A stretch of DNA of 64,000 nucleotides from Saccharospirillum impatiens DSM 12546 (GCF_000423605.1 NZ_AUIH01000003.1:1-64000); one strand, 5' to 3'; shown: positions 9,192 to 19,141, counted from the stretch's first letter. Numbers and translations are program-made. The notes: generated by a model from the letters alone, not told the origin.

Positions 9192-9219
9192 TGAGAGGCC
9201 GATCAACGTCGGCCTCTCA
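9192..9219 (+). terminator. Hairpin between proX and proW
   Basis: TGAGAGGCCGA and TCGGCCTCTCA form an 11-bp perfect stem with a six-base loop, 8 bases after the proX stop and 37 bases before proW. There is no T-run. Such hairpins inside transporter operons usually protect the binding-protein mRNA or reduce read-through, making more binding protein than permease. Confidence 0.7.
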
Positions 9220-9255
9220 GGTCATTCCTGCCCGCAGTAACCAAAGGACGCGTTT

Positions 9256-10122
9256 GTGGCTTTCCCCGAGATTCTTAATGCACGAGCCCTGCGCCAGGGC
9301 ATTGATGGTTTCGTCAATCAACTGGTGATTGACTATGCCGATACCCTGGAACGGCTCAGCCAGCCCTTGTTGAATTTCCTGGTATTTGTCGAGCAACTCT
9401 TGCGCAACTCTCCGTGGTATCTGGTGATCGCGTTTTTGGCCATTATCGCCTGGTTTGGGAGCAAACGCTGGACTCTGATGGTCGGTGTGGTGCTGCTGAT
9501 GCTGTTCATCGGCGTCATCGGCCAGTGGGACCGGGGCATGCAAACGCTGGCGCTGATGATTGTCTCACTGGTCATGTGTCTGATCGTCGGCATCCCGGTT
9601 GGAGTGCTGATGTCACTGTCAGAACGGTTTCGCAAAGTAGCCTTGCCGGTTCTCGATGTCATGCAAACCATGCCAAGTTTCGTTTACCTGATTCCCGTCG
9701 TCATGTTATTTGGCCTTGGCAAGGTACCTGCCCTGATTGCGACCATCGTTTACGCAGTGCCACCGCTGATTCGACTGACGGATCTGGGGATTCGTCTGGT
9801 TGATCATTCAGTTATGGAGGCAGCTACCGCCTTTGGCGCTACACGGCGTCAGAAGTTGATGGGCGTTCAATTGCCTCTGGCAATGCCCAATATCATGGCG
9901 GGCATTAACCAGACAACCATGATGGCGTTATCGATGGTGGTGGTCGCTTCAATGATTGGGGCCCGGGGCTTGGGTCAGGAAGTCCTTGCGGGGATTAACC
10001 GGCTGGAAGTCGGTCGTGGGTTGCTGGCCGGCTTGGCCATTGTTGCACTGGCCATTCTGTTCGACCGTGTGACTCAGGCGTATGGCCAACGCCTGCAATA
10101 CCCGAAACAGGGAGACAAATAA
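9256..10122 (+). CDS. proW: Glycine betaine/proline ABC transporter permease
   Basis: A 288-residue inner-membrane permease of the OpuAB/ProW family. At least six hydrophobic helices are visible from residue 50 on, with the cytoplasmic EAA loop for ATPase contact (EAATAFGATRRQKLMGVQLP, about residues 192-211). The GTG at 9256 follows AAGGA by 8 bases. The stop overlaps the ATG of the ATPase gene by one base (TAATG), so the two are translationally coupled. Confidence 0.93.
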   Translation: MAFPEILNARALRQGIDGFVNQLVIDYADTLERLSQPLLNFLVFVEQLLRNSPWYLVIAFLAIIAWFGSKRWTLMVGVVLLMLFIGVIGQWDRGMQTLALMIVSLVMCLIVGIPVGVLMSLSERFRKVALPVLDVMQTMPSFVYLIPVVMLFGLGKVPALIATIVYAVPPLIRLTDLGIRLVDHSVMEAATAFGATRRQKLMGVQLPLAMPNIMAGINQTTMMALSMVVVASMIGARGLGQEVLAGINRLEVGRGLLAGLAIVALAILFDRVTQAYGQRLQYPKQGDK

Positions 10123-11327
10123 TGGCCAAAATCGAAATATCGGGTATCTATAAAATATTTGGCCCCAACCCCAAGCGTCATCTTCAAGCTGTGACAAAGG
10201 GGTTGTCAAAAGACAGTTTGTTGGCCGATACCGGCCATACCCTGGGCTTGCAAGACGTGAATCTCTCGATTGAGGAAGGAGAGCTGTTTGTCATCATGGG
10301 GTTATCCGGGTCGGGCAAGTCGACGCTGATCCGGCACATCAACCGATTGATTGACCCAACCTCCGGCAGCATTCGGATAGACGGCGAAAACGTATTGAAC
10401 TTGCGCCAGAACGAACTCATTCAGTTACGTCGACATAAAATGTCGATGGTGTTTCAACGCTTTGCCCTCTTCCCGCACAAAACCGTTCTCGATAACGTCG
10501 CTTATGGCCTGACCGTTCAGGGCATAGATAAAAAAAACGCCCGGGTCATTGCCGCCGACTGGCTAGAGCAAGTCGGGCTGCAGGGCTTTGGCGATCAACA
10601 CCCGCATGAATTATCAGGTGGGATGCAGCAGCGAGTGGGTCTTGCCCGGGCGCTGGCAACCAACCCCGATATTCTGCTTATGGATGAAGCCTTCTCGGCA
10701 CTGGACCCACTGATCAGAAAGGAAATGCAGGATCTGCTGATGAAGCTTCAGCAGCAATTGCACAAGACCATTGTTTTTATCACCCACGATCTGGACGAAG
10801 CACTGAGGCTGGGGAATCGCATCGCCATTCTCAAAGATGGCGCACTGGTGCAACAGGGTGACCCCCAGGATATCCTGCTTGCTCCGCAAGACGACTACGT
10901 CGCCGACTTCGTAAAAGACGTCAATCGCGGCAAGGTCTTGAACGCACATCACGTTTTAGCCAAACCGGTATCAACGCTAACCACCCAGACCTCTGTCACC
11001 AAGGCCAGGGAGTGGATCATGCGTCATGGCTTTGATTATGCCACCGTTCTGGAAGGCCCTTACCTGAAAGGCATCGTGACTCTCAACGCTTTGCAATCTG
11101 CAACAGAAGACACAATTCGGGAACGGGTATCGCCCGTGAGCAGCGTGTTGGAGTCGGCGGATCTGGAAAGCCTGATGCCCCGAATGATTCGTGACACAGC
11201 GCCCATAGCAGTCACCACCGACAACGGGGAATTTGTCGGATGGGTGTCGCGCACCAAAGTGATTCGTCTGATCAGCCCGGCTCAACCGATCGGCCAGCAA
11301 GACCCGGTAGGCGAGCTGACCGAATGA
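10122..11327 (+). CDS. proV: Glycine betaine/proline ABC transporter ATP-binding protein
   Basis: A 401-residue ATPase that powers the betaine importer. Walker A is GLSGSGKST at about 60-68, the signature is ELSGGMQQRVGLARAL at about 164-179, and Walker B is ILLMDEAFSALDPL right after it. The C-terminal 120 residues form a CBS-pair region (ending VGWVSRTKVIRLI), which in OpuA senses ionic strength, so osmotic gating is likely. Its N-terminal extension (GISKIFGPNPKRHL-type) is typical of ProV. Confidence 0.95.
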   Translation: MAKIEISGIYKIFGPNPKRHLQAVTKGLSKDSLLADTGHTLGLQDVNLSIEEGELFVIMGLSGSGKSTLIRHINRLIDPTSGSIRIDGENVLNLRQNELIQLRRHKMSMVFQRFALFPHKTVLDNVAYGLTVQGIDKKNARVIAADWLEQVGLQGFGDQHPHELSGGMQQRVGLARALATNPDILLMDEAFSALDPLIRKEMQDLLMKLQQQLHKTIVFITHDLDEALRLGNRIAILKDGALVQQGDPQDILLAPQDDYVADFVKDVNRGKVLNAHHVLAKPVSTLTTQTSVTKAREWIMRHGFDYATVLEGPYLKGIVTLNALQSATEDTIRERVSPVSSVLESADLESLMPRMIRDTAPIAVTTDNGEFVGWVSRTKVIRLISPAQPIGQQDPVGELTE

Positions 11328-11333
11328 GAGAGG

Positions 11334-11825
11334 TTACTCGTCCAACCATTTGTACATGACAAAAGAGTCAATGTAGCCATGCTCCGGGTGTTTGAAAGCC
11401 CGGGGCAACACGCCCACCTTTCGAAACCCCAGTTTCTCCCACAGGGTAACGGCCACCCGGTTGGTTGAGACCACTGAATTGAATTGCATGGCCTTGTAGC
11501 CCAGTTCAAGCGCCCGCTGCTGGGAGTGCTCACACATCATTCTGGCCAGGCCCTGGCCACGCGCTGACAGGCTGACCATATAGCCGCAATTGCATACATG
11601 AGCGCCCGGCCCGGTAGCGTTCGCTTTGAGATAATAGATCGCCTTGATCTTGCCTTCCTGTTCGACCACCCAGGATTCATGAGGCAACTCAAGCCAATCG
11701 CGCAAGCCTTGCTCCAATGTCATGCCCGGGTCCAGTGAATAGGTTTCACGGCGCTGTAGAATCTTCGAGAACACCGGCCAAAATGCCCTGAAATCGGCTT
11801 CATGCATGGGTCTGAGTACGCTCAA
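11334..11825 (-). CDS. GNAT-family N-acetyltransferase
   Basis: A 163-residue acetyltransferase that would use acetyl-CoA on an unknown amine. The acetyl-CoA loop is SARGQGLARMM at about 81-91, and the C-terminal NRVAVTLWEKLGFRKVGVLP is typical of the fold. Start is a TTG at 11825, chosen because AGGAGG lies 7 bases before it and no ATG fits. It is 6 bp from the convergent proV stop. The substrate cannot be told from sequence. Confidence 0.88.
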   Translation of the reverse strand: MSVLRPMHEADFRAFWPVFSKILQRRETYSLDPGMTLEQGLRDWLELPHESWVVEQEGKIKAIYYLKANATGPGAHVCNCGYMVSLSARGQGLARMMCEHSQQRALELGYKAMQFNSVVSTNRVAVTLWEKLGFRKVGVLPRAFKHPEHGYIDSFVMYKWLDE

Positions 11826-11855
11826 GGCCAGGCCTCCTAGTGTCTAAAACGACAA

Positions 11856-13664
11856 TTAACTGGATTGGGAATCAAGCTGTGTCCGCCACAGGCTCGCATA
11901 CACACCATCTGCCGCTAAGAGCTTCGCATGGGTACCACGTTCCACGACCTGGCCACCCTGCATCACTACGATCACATCGGCGTCGATGACGGTCGACAGG
12001 CGATGAGCAATGACGATGCTGGTGCGGTTGCGCGATACCTCATTCATGGCGGTCAGAATTGCCTGCTCGGCGTGGGAATCAAGCGCCGATGTGGCTTCGT
12101 CAAACACAAGAATCGGCGGGTCCTTCAACAATACACGGGCGATGGCGATGCGTTGTTTTTCGCCACCGGAGACTTTCAGCCCCCGTTCTCCAACCTGGGT
12201 ATGTTCACGTTCCGGCAGACTGTTGATGAAATCCTCCAGATGGGCCATGCGAATGGCCCGCCAGACGGCCTCATCCGACGCATCCGGCTTACCATAACGC
12301 ACGTTGTTGAGCAGCGAATCGTTGAACAGCACGGTATCCTGAGGCACCACGCCGATGGCCTGACGCAAACTGTGTTGTGTGACGGTTCGAATTGACTGGC
12401 CATCAATACGAATATCACCGGCCAGCGGGTCGTAAAAGCGAAACAGCAGACGCCCGACAGTAGACTTGCCTGCACCGCTGCTTCCCACCAACGCCACTTT
12501 CTGGCCAGCCTCAATCTGCAGACTGAAATCATGCAAAATGGTACGCCCGGCATGGTAACCAAAAGCGAGCTGGTCAAACTCAATACGGCCTTCCGGTACG
12601 GTCAACTCAGGGGCATCGGCCAGGTCAACGATGGCCGCTGGTCGCCTTAGCAAACCAAACAGCTTTTCAATATCAGTCAGGGCACGGCGTATTTCACGAT
12701 ACACAAATCCCAGGAAATTCAGGGGAATGAACAATTGAATCACATACGCATTCACCATCACCAGATCACCCAGAGTGATGGCTCCACTGACGACATCCCG
12801 GGCGGCCAACCACATCATCAGGGTCAATGAAGCAGACACAATCAATGCCTGACCGGTATTGAGCATCAGGAGCGACATCCGGTTTTTCAGGCGGGCGCCT
12901 TCCCATTGCTCCAGATTACGATCGTAGTGTTCCGCTTCCCAGGCTTCATTGCCAAAGTATTTGACCGTTTCATAGTTCAACAAGGAGTCGATAGCGCGAG
13001 TGTTAGTCTGGCTGTCGAGGGTATTGGCCTCACGCACAAAACGGTTCCGCCACTCCGTGATTACCACGGTGAACAACACGAAGATCACAACGGCAAACAG
13101 CGTAATCAGCGCAAACCAGACATTGAAATTGATGATCAGAATGGCAGCGACCATCGACAGTTCCAACACCGTCGGTACGATATTGAACACCAGAAAGCGC
13201 AGCAGGAAATGAATGCTGCTGGTGCCGCGCTCAATATCGCGGCTCAAACCGCCGGTTTGTCGGCTCAGATGGTAGTCGAGCTCCAACTGATGCAAATGCT
13301 CGAATACTTCCAGAGACGCCAGGCGCATGGCGCGCTCGGTCACCCGTGAAAAAATCGCATCACGAAACTCACCAAACGCCACCGACGTGAACCGAAAGAA
13401 ACCGTAGGCAAGCAAGAAAGATAAAGGAACGGCAACGACTTGCGCCTGTTGCGAGTCCAACCCATCAACAATGTGCTTCAAGGCCCATGGCATGGCGACG
13501 GCCACCCCTTTGGCGGCCACCAAAAACACCAGAGCGATGCCAACGCGCCCCCGATAGGCCCACAAATAGGGCCAGAGTGAACGGGCGATGAACCCCAGGT
13601 CGAGATCAGATACAGATTTGGCCGGCGTTTCCGGGGACGCCTTGTGGGCTTTACTGCGCGCCAT
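11856..13664 (-). CDS. ABC exporter, Atm1/HMT1-like fused membrane-ATPase protein
   Basis: A 602-residue half-transporter with six membrane helices in about the first 330 residues and an ATPase domain after it. Walker A is GSSGAGKST, the signature is VSGGEKQRIAIARVLLKDPP and Walker B is ILVFDEATSALD. The YETVKYFGNE segment in the membrane domain is a hallmark of Atm1-type exporters of glutathione-linked sulfur or metal compounds, so that subfamily is likely. It would act as a homodimer in the inner membrane. It overlaps truC by 14 bp. Confidence 0.88.
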   Translation of the reverse strand: MARSKAHKASPETPAKSVSDLDLGFIARSLWPYLWAYRGRVGIALVFLVAAKGVAVAMPWALKHIVDGLDSQQAQVVAVPLSFLLAYGFFRFTSVAFGEFRDAIFSRVTERAMRLASLEVFEHLHQLELDYHLSRQTGGLSRDIERGTSSIHFLLRFLVFNIVPTVLELSMVAAILIINFNVWFALITLFAVVIFVLFTVVITEWRNRFVREANTLDSQTNTRAIDSLLNYETVKYFGNEAWEAEHYDRNLEQWEGARLKNRMSLLMLNTGQALIVSASLTLMMWLAARDVVSGAITLGDLVMVNAYVIQLFIPLNFLGFVYREIRRALTDIEKLFGLLRRPAAIVDLADAPELTVPEGRIEFDQLAFGYHAGRTILHDFSLQIEAGQKVALVGSSGAGKSTVGRLLFRFYDPLAGDIRIDGQSIRTVTQHSLRQAIGVVPQDTVLFNDSLLNNVRYGKPDASDEAVWRAIRMAHLEDFINSLPEREHTQVGERGLKVSGGEKQRIAIARVLLKDPPILVFDEATSALDSHAEQAILTAMNEVSRNRTSIVIAHRLSTVIDADVIVVMQGGQVVERGTHAKLLAADGVYASLWRTQLDSQSS

Positions 13665-14424
13665 TGCTAGCGCTCCCTGTGGTTACCGACGCGTGCAGAG
13701 AGTACCAGCCCAACTGGTACAGCAGTTGGGTCCAATCACGGTTAAGACCGGCACGAATGCACAGCCGGTTCCCAGAGACGGGATGAGACAGGGTCACCTC
13801 CATTGCGCGCAAGGCCAGTGATTTAATGGCCAGATGCTGTTGCGCCCAATGGTTATGATGCCGGTCGCCGTAGCGTGTATCACCCAGTATGGGGTGACGC
13901 ACGGATTTCAGGTGGCGCCGTATTTGATGCTTGCGACCGGTTTGCGGTCGACATTCCAGCAGACTTACTCTGGCTTTTGGGTAACGGCTAACCGCCTGCC
14001 CCACTTCTGCGACCGCCAGTCGCTGAAACTGCGTCTGTGCCGGTTGTGCCGCTTTGTTTTGCTGCGTTTTACGGTCAGAGATGGCATCCGGCTCTTCGAG
14101 CAAAGCCCGATCACAGCCAAAGGCATCCGCCGTAAACCCACGAGCCAGTGCCCAGTAGGTTTTTTTGACTGAGCGACGGGCAAATTGCTCTGCCAGATGA
14201 CGGGCTACCGCGGTTGATTTGCCTATCAGTACCACGCCCGAGGTGGGCCGGTCGAGCCGGTGAACCGTGTGAACCGGCCCTCCGTCCAGATACGTTTTCG
14301 CCCGCCCGGCCAGGGTATCGGTGACAGAGCGGTCGATCCAACTTGGGTGCATCAGCAACCCGGCGGGTTTATCGATGGCCAGCAACCAGTCATCTTCATA
14401 AAGAACGCACAGCGGATCAGCCAT
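13651..14424 (-). CDS. truC: tRNA pseudouridine(65) synthase TruC
   Basis: A 257-residue RluA-family enzyme that makes pseudouridine at tRNA position 65. The catalytic motif is HRLDRPTSGV (Asp near residue 57), and KTYWALARG and RKHQIRRHL are conserved in the family. The short N-terminus without an S4 domain, starting directly with LYEDDWLLAIDKPAGLLMH, is typical of TruC. It overlaps both neighbours (8 bp with the small zinc protein upstream, 14 bp with the exporter downstream), so the three genes form an operon. Confidence 0.9.
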   Translation of the reverse strand: MADPLCVLYEDDWLLAIDKPAGLLMHPSWIDRSVTDTLAGRAKTYLDGGPVHTVHRLDRPTSGVVLIGKSTAVARHLAEQFARRSVKKTYWALARGFTADAFGCDRALLEEPDAISDRKTQQNKAAQPAQTQFQRLAVAEVGQAVSRYPKARVSLLECRPQTGRKHQIRRHLKSVRHPILGDTRYGDRHHNHWAQQHLAIKSLALRAMEVTLSHPVSGNRLCIRAGLNRDWTQLLYQLGWYSLHASVTTGSASNGAQ

Positions 14425-14641
14425 CTACATCATCGTCTTCAACCAGTTCGGTGGTCACCGTCTCACCGCAGACACGGCACTGGCCCTCAATGAACAAGCG
14501 CCCGTTCAGGGTAAACTCAACCGGATCCGACATGCCCAAATCCACTTGCTGGCAACGGTTACACCAGGTGTTTTCGAGGAAGGCATTCTGCTCTTCAGCA
14601 TCCCGGTCGTGAAAATTACGGAGCTGACGTTCATCACTCAT
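14417..14641 (-). CDS. Small zinc-ribbon-like protein
   Basis: A 74-residue protein of unknown function with two CxxC knuckles, WCNRC near residue 27 and CRVC near 56, separated by about 27 residues. That spacing fits a single zinc ribbon. The ends are acidic (VEDDDVDG). It is the first gene of the truC operon and overlaps truC by 8 bp. The start ATG at 14641 has AAAGG 11 bases upstream. No family name is assigned. Confidence 0.7.
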   Translation of the reverse strand: MSDERQLRNFHDRDAEEQNAFLENTWCNRCQQVDLGMSDPVEFTLNGRLFIEGQCRVCGETVTTELVEDDDVDG

Positions 14642-14764
14642 CGATCAAACAGCCTTTCTTTACAACAAAGACGCCAGTATAGGGGATGCCTTGCCCGGTG
14701 TCCTGTGCCTCAGGCACTGTGACCGCTATACTGCGCGCATTTACTGATAACGGAAACGAACCCG

Positions 14765-15334
14765 ATGCATTTACCGGTTTATATTGCCTTTGAAGTGACT
14801 GACGAAGACCAGGGTTACCCCTTTTCGGTTGCCTGGAGCCTGAACAACGGCCAGTACAAAAGCGTCCTGCTCAAGCCTGAAGACGACTGGCTTATCGACT
14901 GGGATAGCGGTCAGAATGCCGCCGGTGCCCCGCCCCTTCAGGATCTGCTGGATCGTGGCGAAACCGTACTGGATGTCCTGAAAGAATGGGCTGAAGACCT
15001 GAACGATGGCGAAGTTTATTGCGAAGACCCGGCACTGGCCGAATATTGCCTGGATATGATGTATGACGCCTACAACAAGGAAGTCGCCGCTGAGATTGTT
15101 CCGGTCAATGAACTGTTCACCGACATCGATCCGATGGACCTGGATGATCAGCGCCGCTGGATCATGGAGACTGAAGGTTTGATGGCGATCCAGGCTGAGG
15201 ACTCAGTGCGCACCTTCATTCATCTGTATGCCCAGATCCACGGCGTTGAGCCAGATCCAGAGCCCGAAGACGACGATGTACAGGATGCCACCGACACGTC
15301 GCCACACCCGGACAATGACCATGAACAACACTGA
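14765..15334 (+). CDS. Hypothetical protein, degenerate DEDD exonuclease-like
   Basis: A 189-residue acidic protein. Residues 1-110 (IAFEVTDEDQGYPFSVAWSL, then KPEDDWLIDW) follow the pattern of a small group of RNase H-fold 3'-5' exonuclease-like proteins, whose first strand normally reads D-x-E followed by YPxEVGW. Here the first Asp is Ala (A-F-E), although the Glu is kept, so a catalytic role is doubtful. The C-terminal 30 residues are a low-complexity acidic and histidine tail. It is alone on the plus strand, convergent with hda. Family assignment is my inference. Confidence 0.65.
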   Translation: MHLPVYIAFEVTDEDQGYPFSVAWSLNNGQYKSVLLKPEDDWLIDWDSGQNAAGAPPLQDLLDRGETVLDVLKEWAEDLNDGEVYCEDPALAEYCLDMMYDAYNKEVAAEIVPVNELFTDIDPMDLDDQRRWIMETEGLMAIQAEDSVRTFIHLYAQIHGVEPDPEPEDDDVQDATDTSPHPDNDHEQH

Positions 15335-15343
15335 CAACTGAAT

Positions 15344-16039
15344 TCAGAGGCCGAGTTCAGACTTCACAAAAGGAATGGTCAGCCGGCGTTGCTGGGCCAG
15401 GGAACTGTGGTCCAGTTGCTCAAAGGCATCAACCAGGGCGGTCATGGAGCGTGCAGCCCGGTTAATCAGAAAAGCGGCGACATCCGGCTCCATGGTCAGA
15501 CCTCGCCGCCTGGCCTTCCAGATCAGCCAGTCGGTCTTCTGTTCGTCGGTCAGTGGCTGAATATGAAAAGTCAGACCCCAGCTTAATCGGGAGGCCAGGT
15601 CGGGCAAGCTTATTACCGGACTCAAGGGGCTCGTTTTACTGGTGACCAGCAACACACGACCGCTGTCGCGCATCCGATTGAACAAATGAAACAACGCCTC
15701 TTCCCAGTCGGGCAGACCGGCGATGCTGTCGATGTCGTCCAGGGCCAGCACGGCCAGCTGGTCCAGCCCCTCAAGCGCTTCGGGACCGTATTGCACACAG
15801 TCGGCCAGGGGCAGGTAAAGGCTTTCAAGCCCCTGTGATTGAAGGTCATGAACACAAGCTTGAAGCAGATGGGTAAGGCCCGACCCGCTCGCGCCCCACA
15901 GATAAATCAGGGTTTCATCCAACCGCGCCAGCGCATGGCGTAAAGCACCCAGTGTCTGAGCGTTATCACCGGGCAAGTAGTCTTCAAAAACGGCGTCTTC
16001 GCGAAAGGTCACGCCCAAAGGCAGTTGTTGAATCGCCAC
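15344..16039 (-). CDS. hda: DnaA regulatory inactivator Hda
   Basis: A 231-residue DnaA-type AAA+ protein that, with the sliding clamp, turns DnaA-ATP into DnaA-ADP and limits re-initiation. It starts with a clamp-binding peptide (QQLPLGV, residues 3-9). The phosphate loop is WGASGSGLTHLLQA near residue 48 and Walker B is VLALDDIDSI near 96. A GTG start at 16039 is supported by GGAG 7 bases upstream. Together with the DUF2066 gene and divergent purMN it keeps the order known from Pseudomonas. Confidence 0.92.
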   Translation of the reverse strand: MAIQQLPLGVTFREDAVFEDYLPGDNAQTLGALRHALARLDETLIYLWGASGSGLTHLLQACVHDLQSQGLESLYLPLADCVQYGPEALEGLDQLAVLALDDIDSIAGLPDWEEALFHLFNRMRDSGRVLLVTSKTSPLSPVISLPDLASRLSWGLTFHIQPLTDEQKTDWLIWKARRRGLTMEPDVAAFLINRAARSMTALVDAFEQLDHSSLAQQRRLTIPFVKSELGL

Positions 16040-16125
16040 TTAGGATCTCCAGGCTAGCGGCAAGACGCTGAGTCTCGCTGGCTCAATGACTTCAGTCAGG
16101 GTGGGCTGACGCAATACCGAACGTC

Positions 16126-17199
16126 TCATTGCCAGCGATACACCAGCTCATTGTCGAGCTGGGTTTCCAGTGTGAGCTCCTCCACTGGCAGAATGCGACG
16201 ATCCAGTGCCAGAACGTCACGCAACTGATTGCGATCGCCGCTGATTTCAAGATCAAATTGCACGGCATCTGCCTCCACCTGTCGTAAGGTAATCCGGCTG
16301 ACTACGTTTAACGACTCCAGATATCGCTCAACTGCAGCCAGGGTCGATAATTCGCGTACATTGGTTACTCTTAGCGCCAGTTGACCGGCCATTGTCGGAT
16401 CTCTCAGCACCGCATACTGGTCGGCAACCCGATTCGACAATTCATCGGCCAGAGTCTGCATCAGTTCCGTTTCAGTCTCTGCAACCACCTGTAATCGCTC
16501 CCGGCTGTCGCGCATCAGAAACACCACATCCGCCTGGTAACCACCGCTTTGTCGTGCTAATCGGCCGACTGCTATCGCATCGCTTGGGTAACGGTCGGAT
16601 GCAACTTCGATATCGCCGGTGAACAGGCCATACACATCGGTAAAAGAGACATTCAAAGTGTCGGTCAGATCCATAATGGGCAGCAATACCGGCAACCCAC
16701 GCTGCTCGAGCCGGTTGTTCAGTGCCAGGGCCAGGTCGTGGTTGTCACCGTCAGTCAGAATTCGGTCGCGTCCCTGCAGGCGGTCAGCCAGCCAAAGCAA
16801 CACCTCTGGCCGGCGCGTGCCCCAGACCGGCAAACGCTGGTTCACCAACCACTGTTCGATGGATTGCTGGTCGAACTGCATCACCATACGTTTGGTCGGA
16901 ACCGACTCTCCAAGCACATTGGTCAATAAGGTGTCGCTCGCCTGAAACCGAAAGGTCGACAGGTAATCCGACGCATTGCGCAGCAAGGGTTCTGTTCGCC
17001 CCTGGCTCGCAATGTCCGCCTCACCGGTTGCCCGAATCAATACCCTTATCAGTGCCTCACGTACCGCCTCAGTCTGATCCTGATTGGATGCATTCTGGGC
17101 AAGAATGGCCGAATCGGCATAGACATCCACCGTTCTGGCTGCCCAGGCAGGCAACGCCAGTAACAACAGACAGGCAAGTGAGACAGTTCGAAAAAGCAT
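16126..17199 (-). CDS. DUF2066 domain protein, exported
   Basis: A 357-residue protein with a clear signal peptide (MLFRTVSLACLLLLALPAWA, residues 1-20), so periplasmic or envelope. The mature part belongs to the DUF2066 family, found beside hda and purM in Pseudomonas-like bacteria. No catalytic motif is visible and the function is unknown. It lies upstream of hda in the same orientation, with an 86-bp gap. Confidence 0.82.
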   Translation of the reverse strand: MLFRTVSLACLLLLALPAWAARTVDVYADSAILAQNASNQDQTEAVREALIRVLIRATGEADIASQGRTEPLLRNASDYLSTFRFQASDTLLTNVLGESVPTKRMVMQFDQQSIEQWLVNQRLPVWGTRRPEVLLWLADRLQGRDRILTDGDNHDLALALNNRLEQRGLPVLLPIMDLTDTLNVSFTDVYGLFTGDIEVASDRYPSDAIAVGRLARQSGGYQADVVFLMRDSRERLQVVAETETELMQTLADELSNRVADQYAVLRDPTMAGQLALRVTNVRELSTLAAVERYLESLNVVSRITLRQVEADAVQFDLEISGDRNQLRDVLALDRRILPVEELTLETQLDNELVYRWQ

Positions 17200-17447
17200 A
17201 AGTCCGGCTTCTATTAGGTGATGATGGTCTATTGTGACAGAGCCCGCGGTGAAAATCAGGTCGTGTCATCGATATTGTTACGCAAAGCAACGGTCATTTC
17301 CTGACCGAACAGACAAGCTGATTCCCGATACAGCTCCTGCTACAATCCGCGCGCCCAAGAGGGCTGTGGCCAGAATCGTGTCAATTGCGATAAGACGGTA
17401 ATGGCCAGACCCTTCTTTATATTCGAATTGCCGCTATGGAGCCAGAG

Positions 17448-18488
17448 ATGTCAGACGCGCCCAAACCCCTGAGTTACAAAGATGCCGGTGTTGATATCAA
17501 CGCTGGCAATGAATTGGTGGAACGCATCAAAGACACGGTCAAACGCACCCGGCGCCCCGAAGTCATGGGTGGCCTGGGCGGGTTTGGTGCCCTGTGTCGC
17601 ATTCCCAGTCACTATAAAAAACCCGTGCTGGTATCCGGCACTGACGGTGTTGGCACCAAATTGAAGCTGGCCATGGAGCTGGGACGCCATGACACAATCG
17701 GCATCGATCTGGTCGCCATGTGCGTGAATGACCTGATCGTCTGTGGCGCCGAACCCCTGTTTTTCCTCGACTACTACGCCACCGGAAAGTTATCGGTCGA
17801 TATTGCCTCCCGGGTCGTTCAGGGCATTGGCGAAGGATGCCAGCAGGCGAACTGCTCACTGGTCGGTGGCGAAACCGCTGAAATGCCCGGGATGTACCAG
17901 GGTGAAGACTACGATCTGGCTGGTTTTTGCACGGGCGTGGTCGAAGAAGACAAGATTATCGATGGCACCCGGGTGCGTGTTGGCGACAGTGTGATCGGTC
18001 TGCCCTCCTCCGGCCCTCATTCCAATGGTTACTCCCTGATTCGCAAAGTCATCGAAGTATCCGGAGCCGATCTGCAACAACCCATGGGCGACACCACTCT
18101 GGCTGATGCCTTGATGGCTCCCACTCGTATTTACGTAAAAGCCGTGCTGCGCTTGCTGGCCAACCAGACTGTTCACGCCATTTCCCACATTACCGGCGGC
18201 GGTTTCTATGAAAACCTGCCAAGAGTCGTGCCCGCTTCACTGGCCATTCGCCTGAATGCTCACAGCTGGACCCAGCCACCGGTCTTTGACTGGCTGAAAA
18301 CAGCCGGCAACATCGATTCCCATGAGATGTACCGCACGTTCAACTGTGGTATTGGTCTGGTCCTCGTTGTACCGGCCGGTGAGCAGGAAGATATTCTCAG
18401 TCAGTTGAAAGCCAGCGGTGAAAGCCCGGTAGTCATGGGTCAGGTTGAGCAGCGCACCGGAGACGCTGTTATTATCGACGGAGTCTAG
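17448..18488 (+). CDS. purM: Phosphoribosylformylglycinamidine cyclo-ligase PurM
   Basis: A 346-residue AIR synthetase, step five of purine synthesis, converting FGAM and ATP to AIR. It shows [20 protein letters not shown] near the N-terminus, the [10 protein letters not shown] loop near residue 66 and [13 protein letters not shown] near 248. The ATG at 17448 is chosen over one at 17436 because GGAG stands 6 bases before it, and the length then equals that of E. coli PurM within a residue. purN follows after 2 bp. Confidence 0.96.
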   Translation: MSDAPKPLSYKDAGVDINAGNELVERIKDTVKRTRRPEVMGGLGGFGALCRIPSHYKKPVLVSGTDGVGTKLKLAMELGRHDTIGIDLVAMCVNDLIVCGAEPLFFLDYYATGKLSVDIASRVVQGIGEGCQQANCSLVGGETAEMPGMYQGEDYDLAGFCTGVVEEDKIIDGTRVRVGDSVIGLPSSGPHSNGYSLIRKVIEVSGADLQQPMGDTTLADALMAPTRIYVKAVLRLLANQTVHAISHITGGGFYENLPRVVPASLAIRLNAHSWTQPPVFDWLKTAGNIDSHEMYRTFNCGIGLVLVVPAGEQEDILSQLKASGESPVVMGQVEQRTGDAVIIDGV

Positions 18489-18490
18489 TC

Positions 18491-19141
18491 GTGATTCGCA
18501 TCGTTGTTCTGATCAGTGGTGGCGGTTCCAACCTGCAATCGCTGCTCGACCAGTGTCAGGCCGGAATTCTGGATGCCCAAATCGGGGCGGTTATCTCAAA
18601 CCGCCCCGATGCCTTTGGCCTGTCAAGAGCGCGTCAGGCCGGTGTAAAGGCCCTGACCCTGGATCACACCGATTTTACAGAGCGCGCGGCATTCGACCGC
18701 GCCCTGGCGGAACTGGTCGACGCCCAGCAGCCCGACCTGATCGTACTGGCGGGTTTCATGCGCATTCTCACCGACGATTTTGTGAAGCAGTTTGCCGGTA
18801 AGATGATAAACATCCACCCCTCCCTGCTACCGCTTTACCCGGGCTTGAACACTCATCAGCGAGCCCTGGATGCCGGCGATTCGAAGGCCGGTGCAACGGT
18901 TCATTTTGTCACCGCTGAACTCGATGGCGGCCCGGCCATTGCCCGTGTTGAGGTCGATATTACCGACCAGGACAATGCCGAGTCACTGGCCCGAAAAGTA
19001 CTGACCCAGGAACACAAACTGTACCCGGCGGTCGTAGACTGGTTTGTAAAGGGGCGCCTGAGCCTGAACAACAACCAGGCACTTCTGGACGACAGCCCTC
19101 TTCCCAAAGGCGGGTGTGTGCTGGATACTGCTGCGCTATGA
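18491..19141 (+). CDS. purN: Phosphoribosylglycinamide formyltransferase PurN
   Basis: A 216-residue 10-formyl-THF-dependent GAR transformylase, step three of purine synthesis. The GGGSNLQSLL loop is at about 10-19, the catalytic Asn/His/Asp triad includes NIHPSLLPLYPG near 108 and the HFVTAELDGGP region near 138. The start is a GTG 2 bp after the purM stop with GGAG 7 bases before it. The stop overlaps the next ATG (ATGA). Confidence 0.95.
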   Translation: MIRIVVLISGGGSNLQSLLDQCQAGILDAQIGAVISNRPDAFGLSRARQAGVKALTLDHTDFTERAAFDRALAELVDAQQPDLIVLAGFMRILTDDFVKQFAGKMINIHPSLLPLYPGLNTHQRALDAGDSKAGATVHFVTAELDGGPAIARVEVDITDQDNAESLARKVLTQEHKLYPAVVDWFVKGRLSLNNNQALLDDSPLPKGGCVLDTAAL

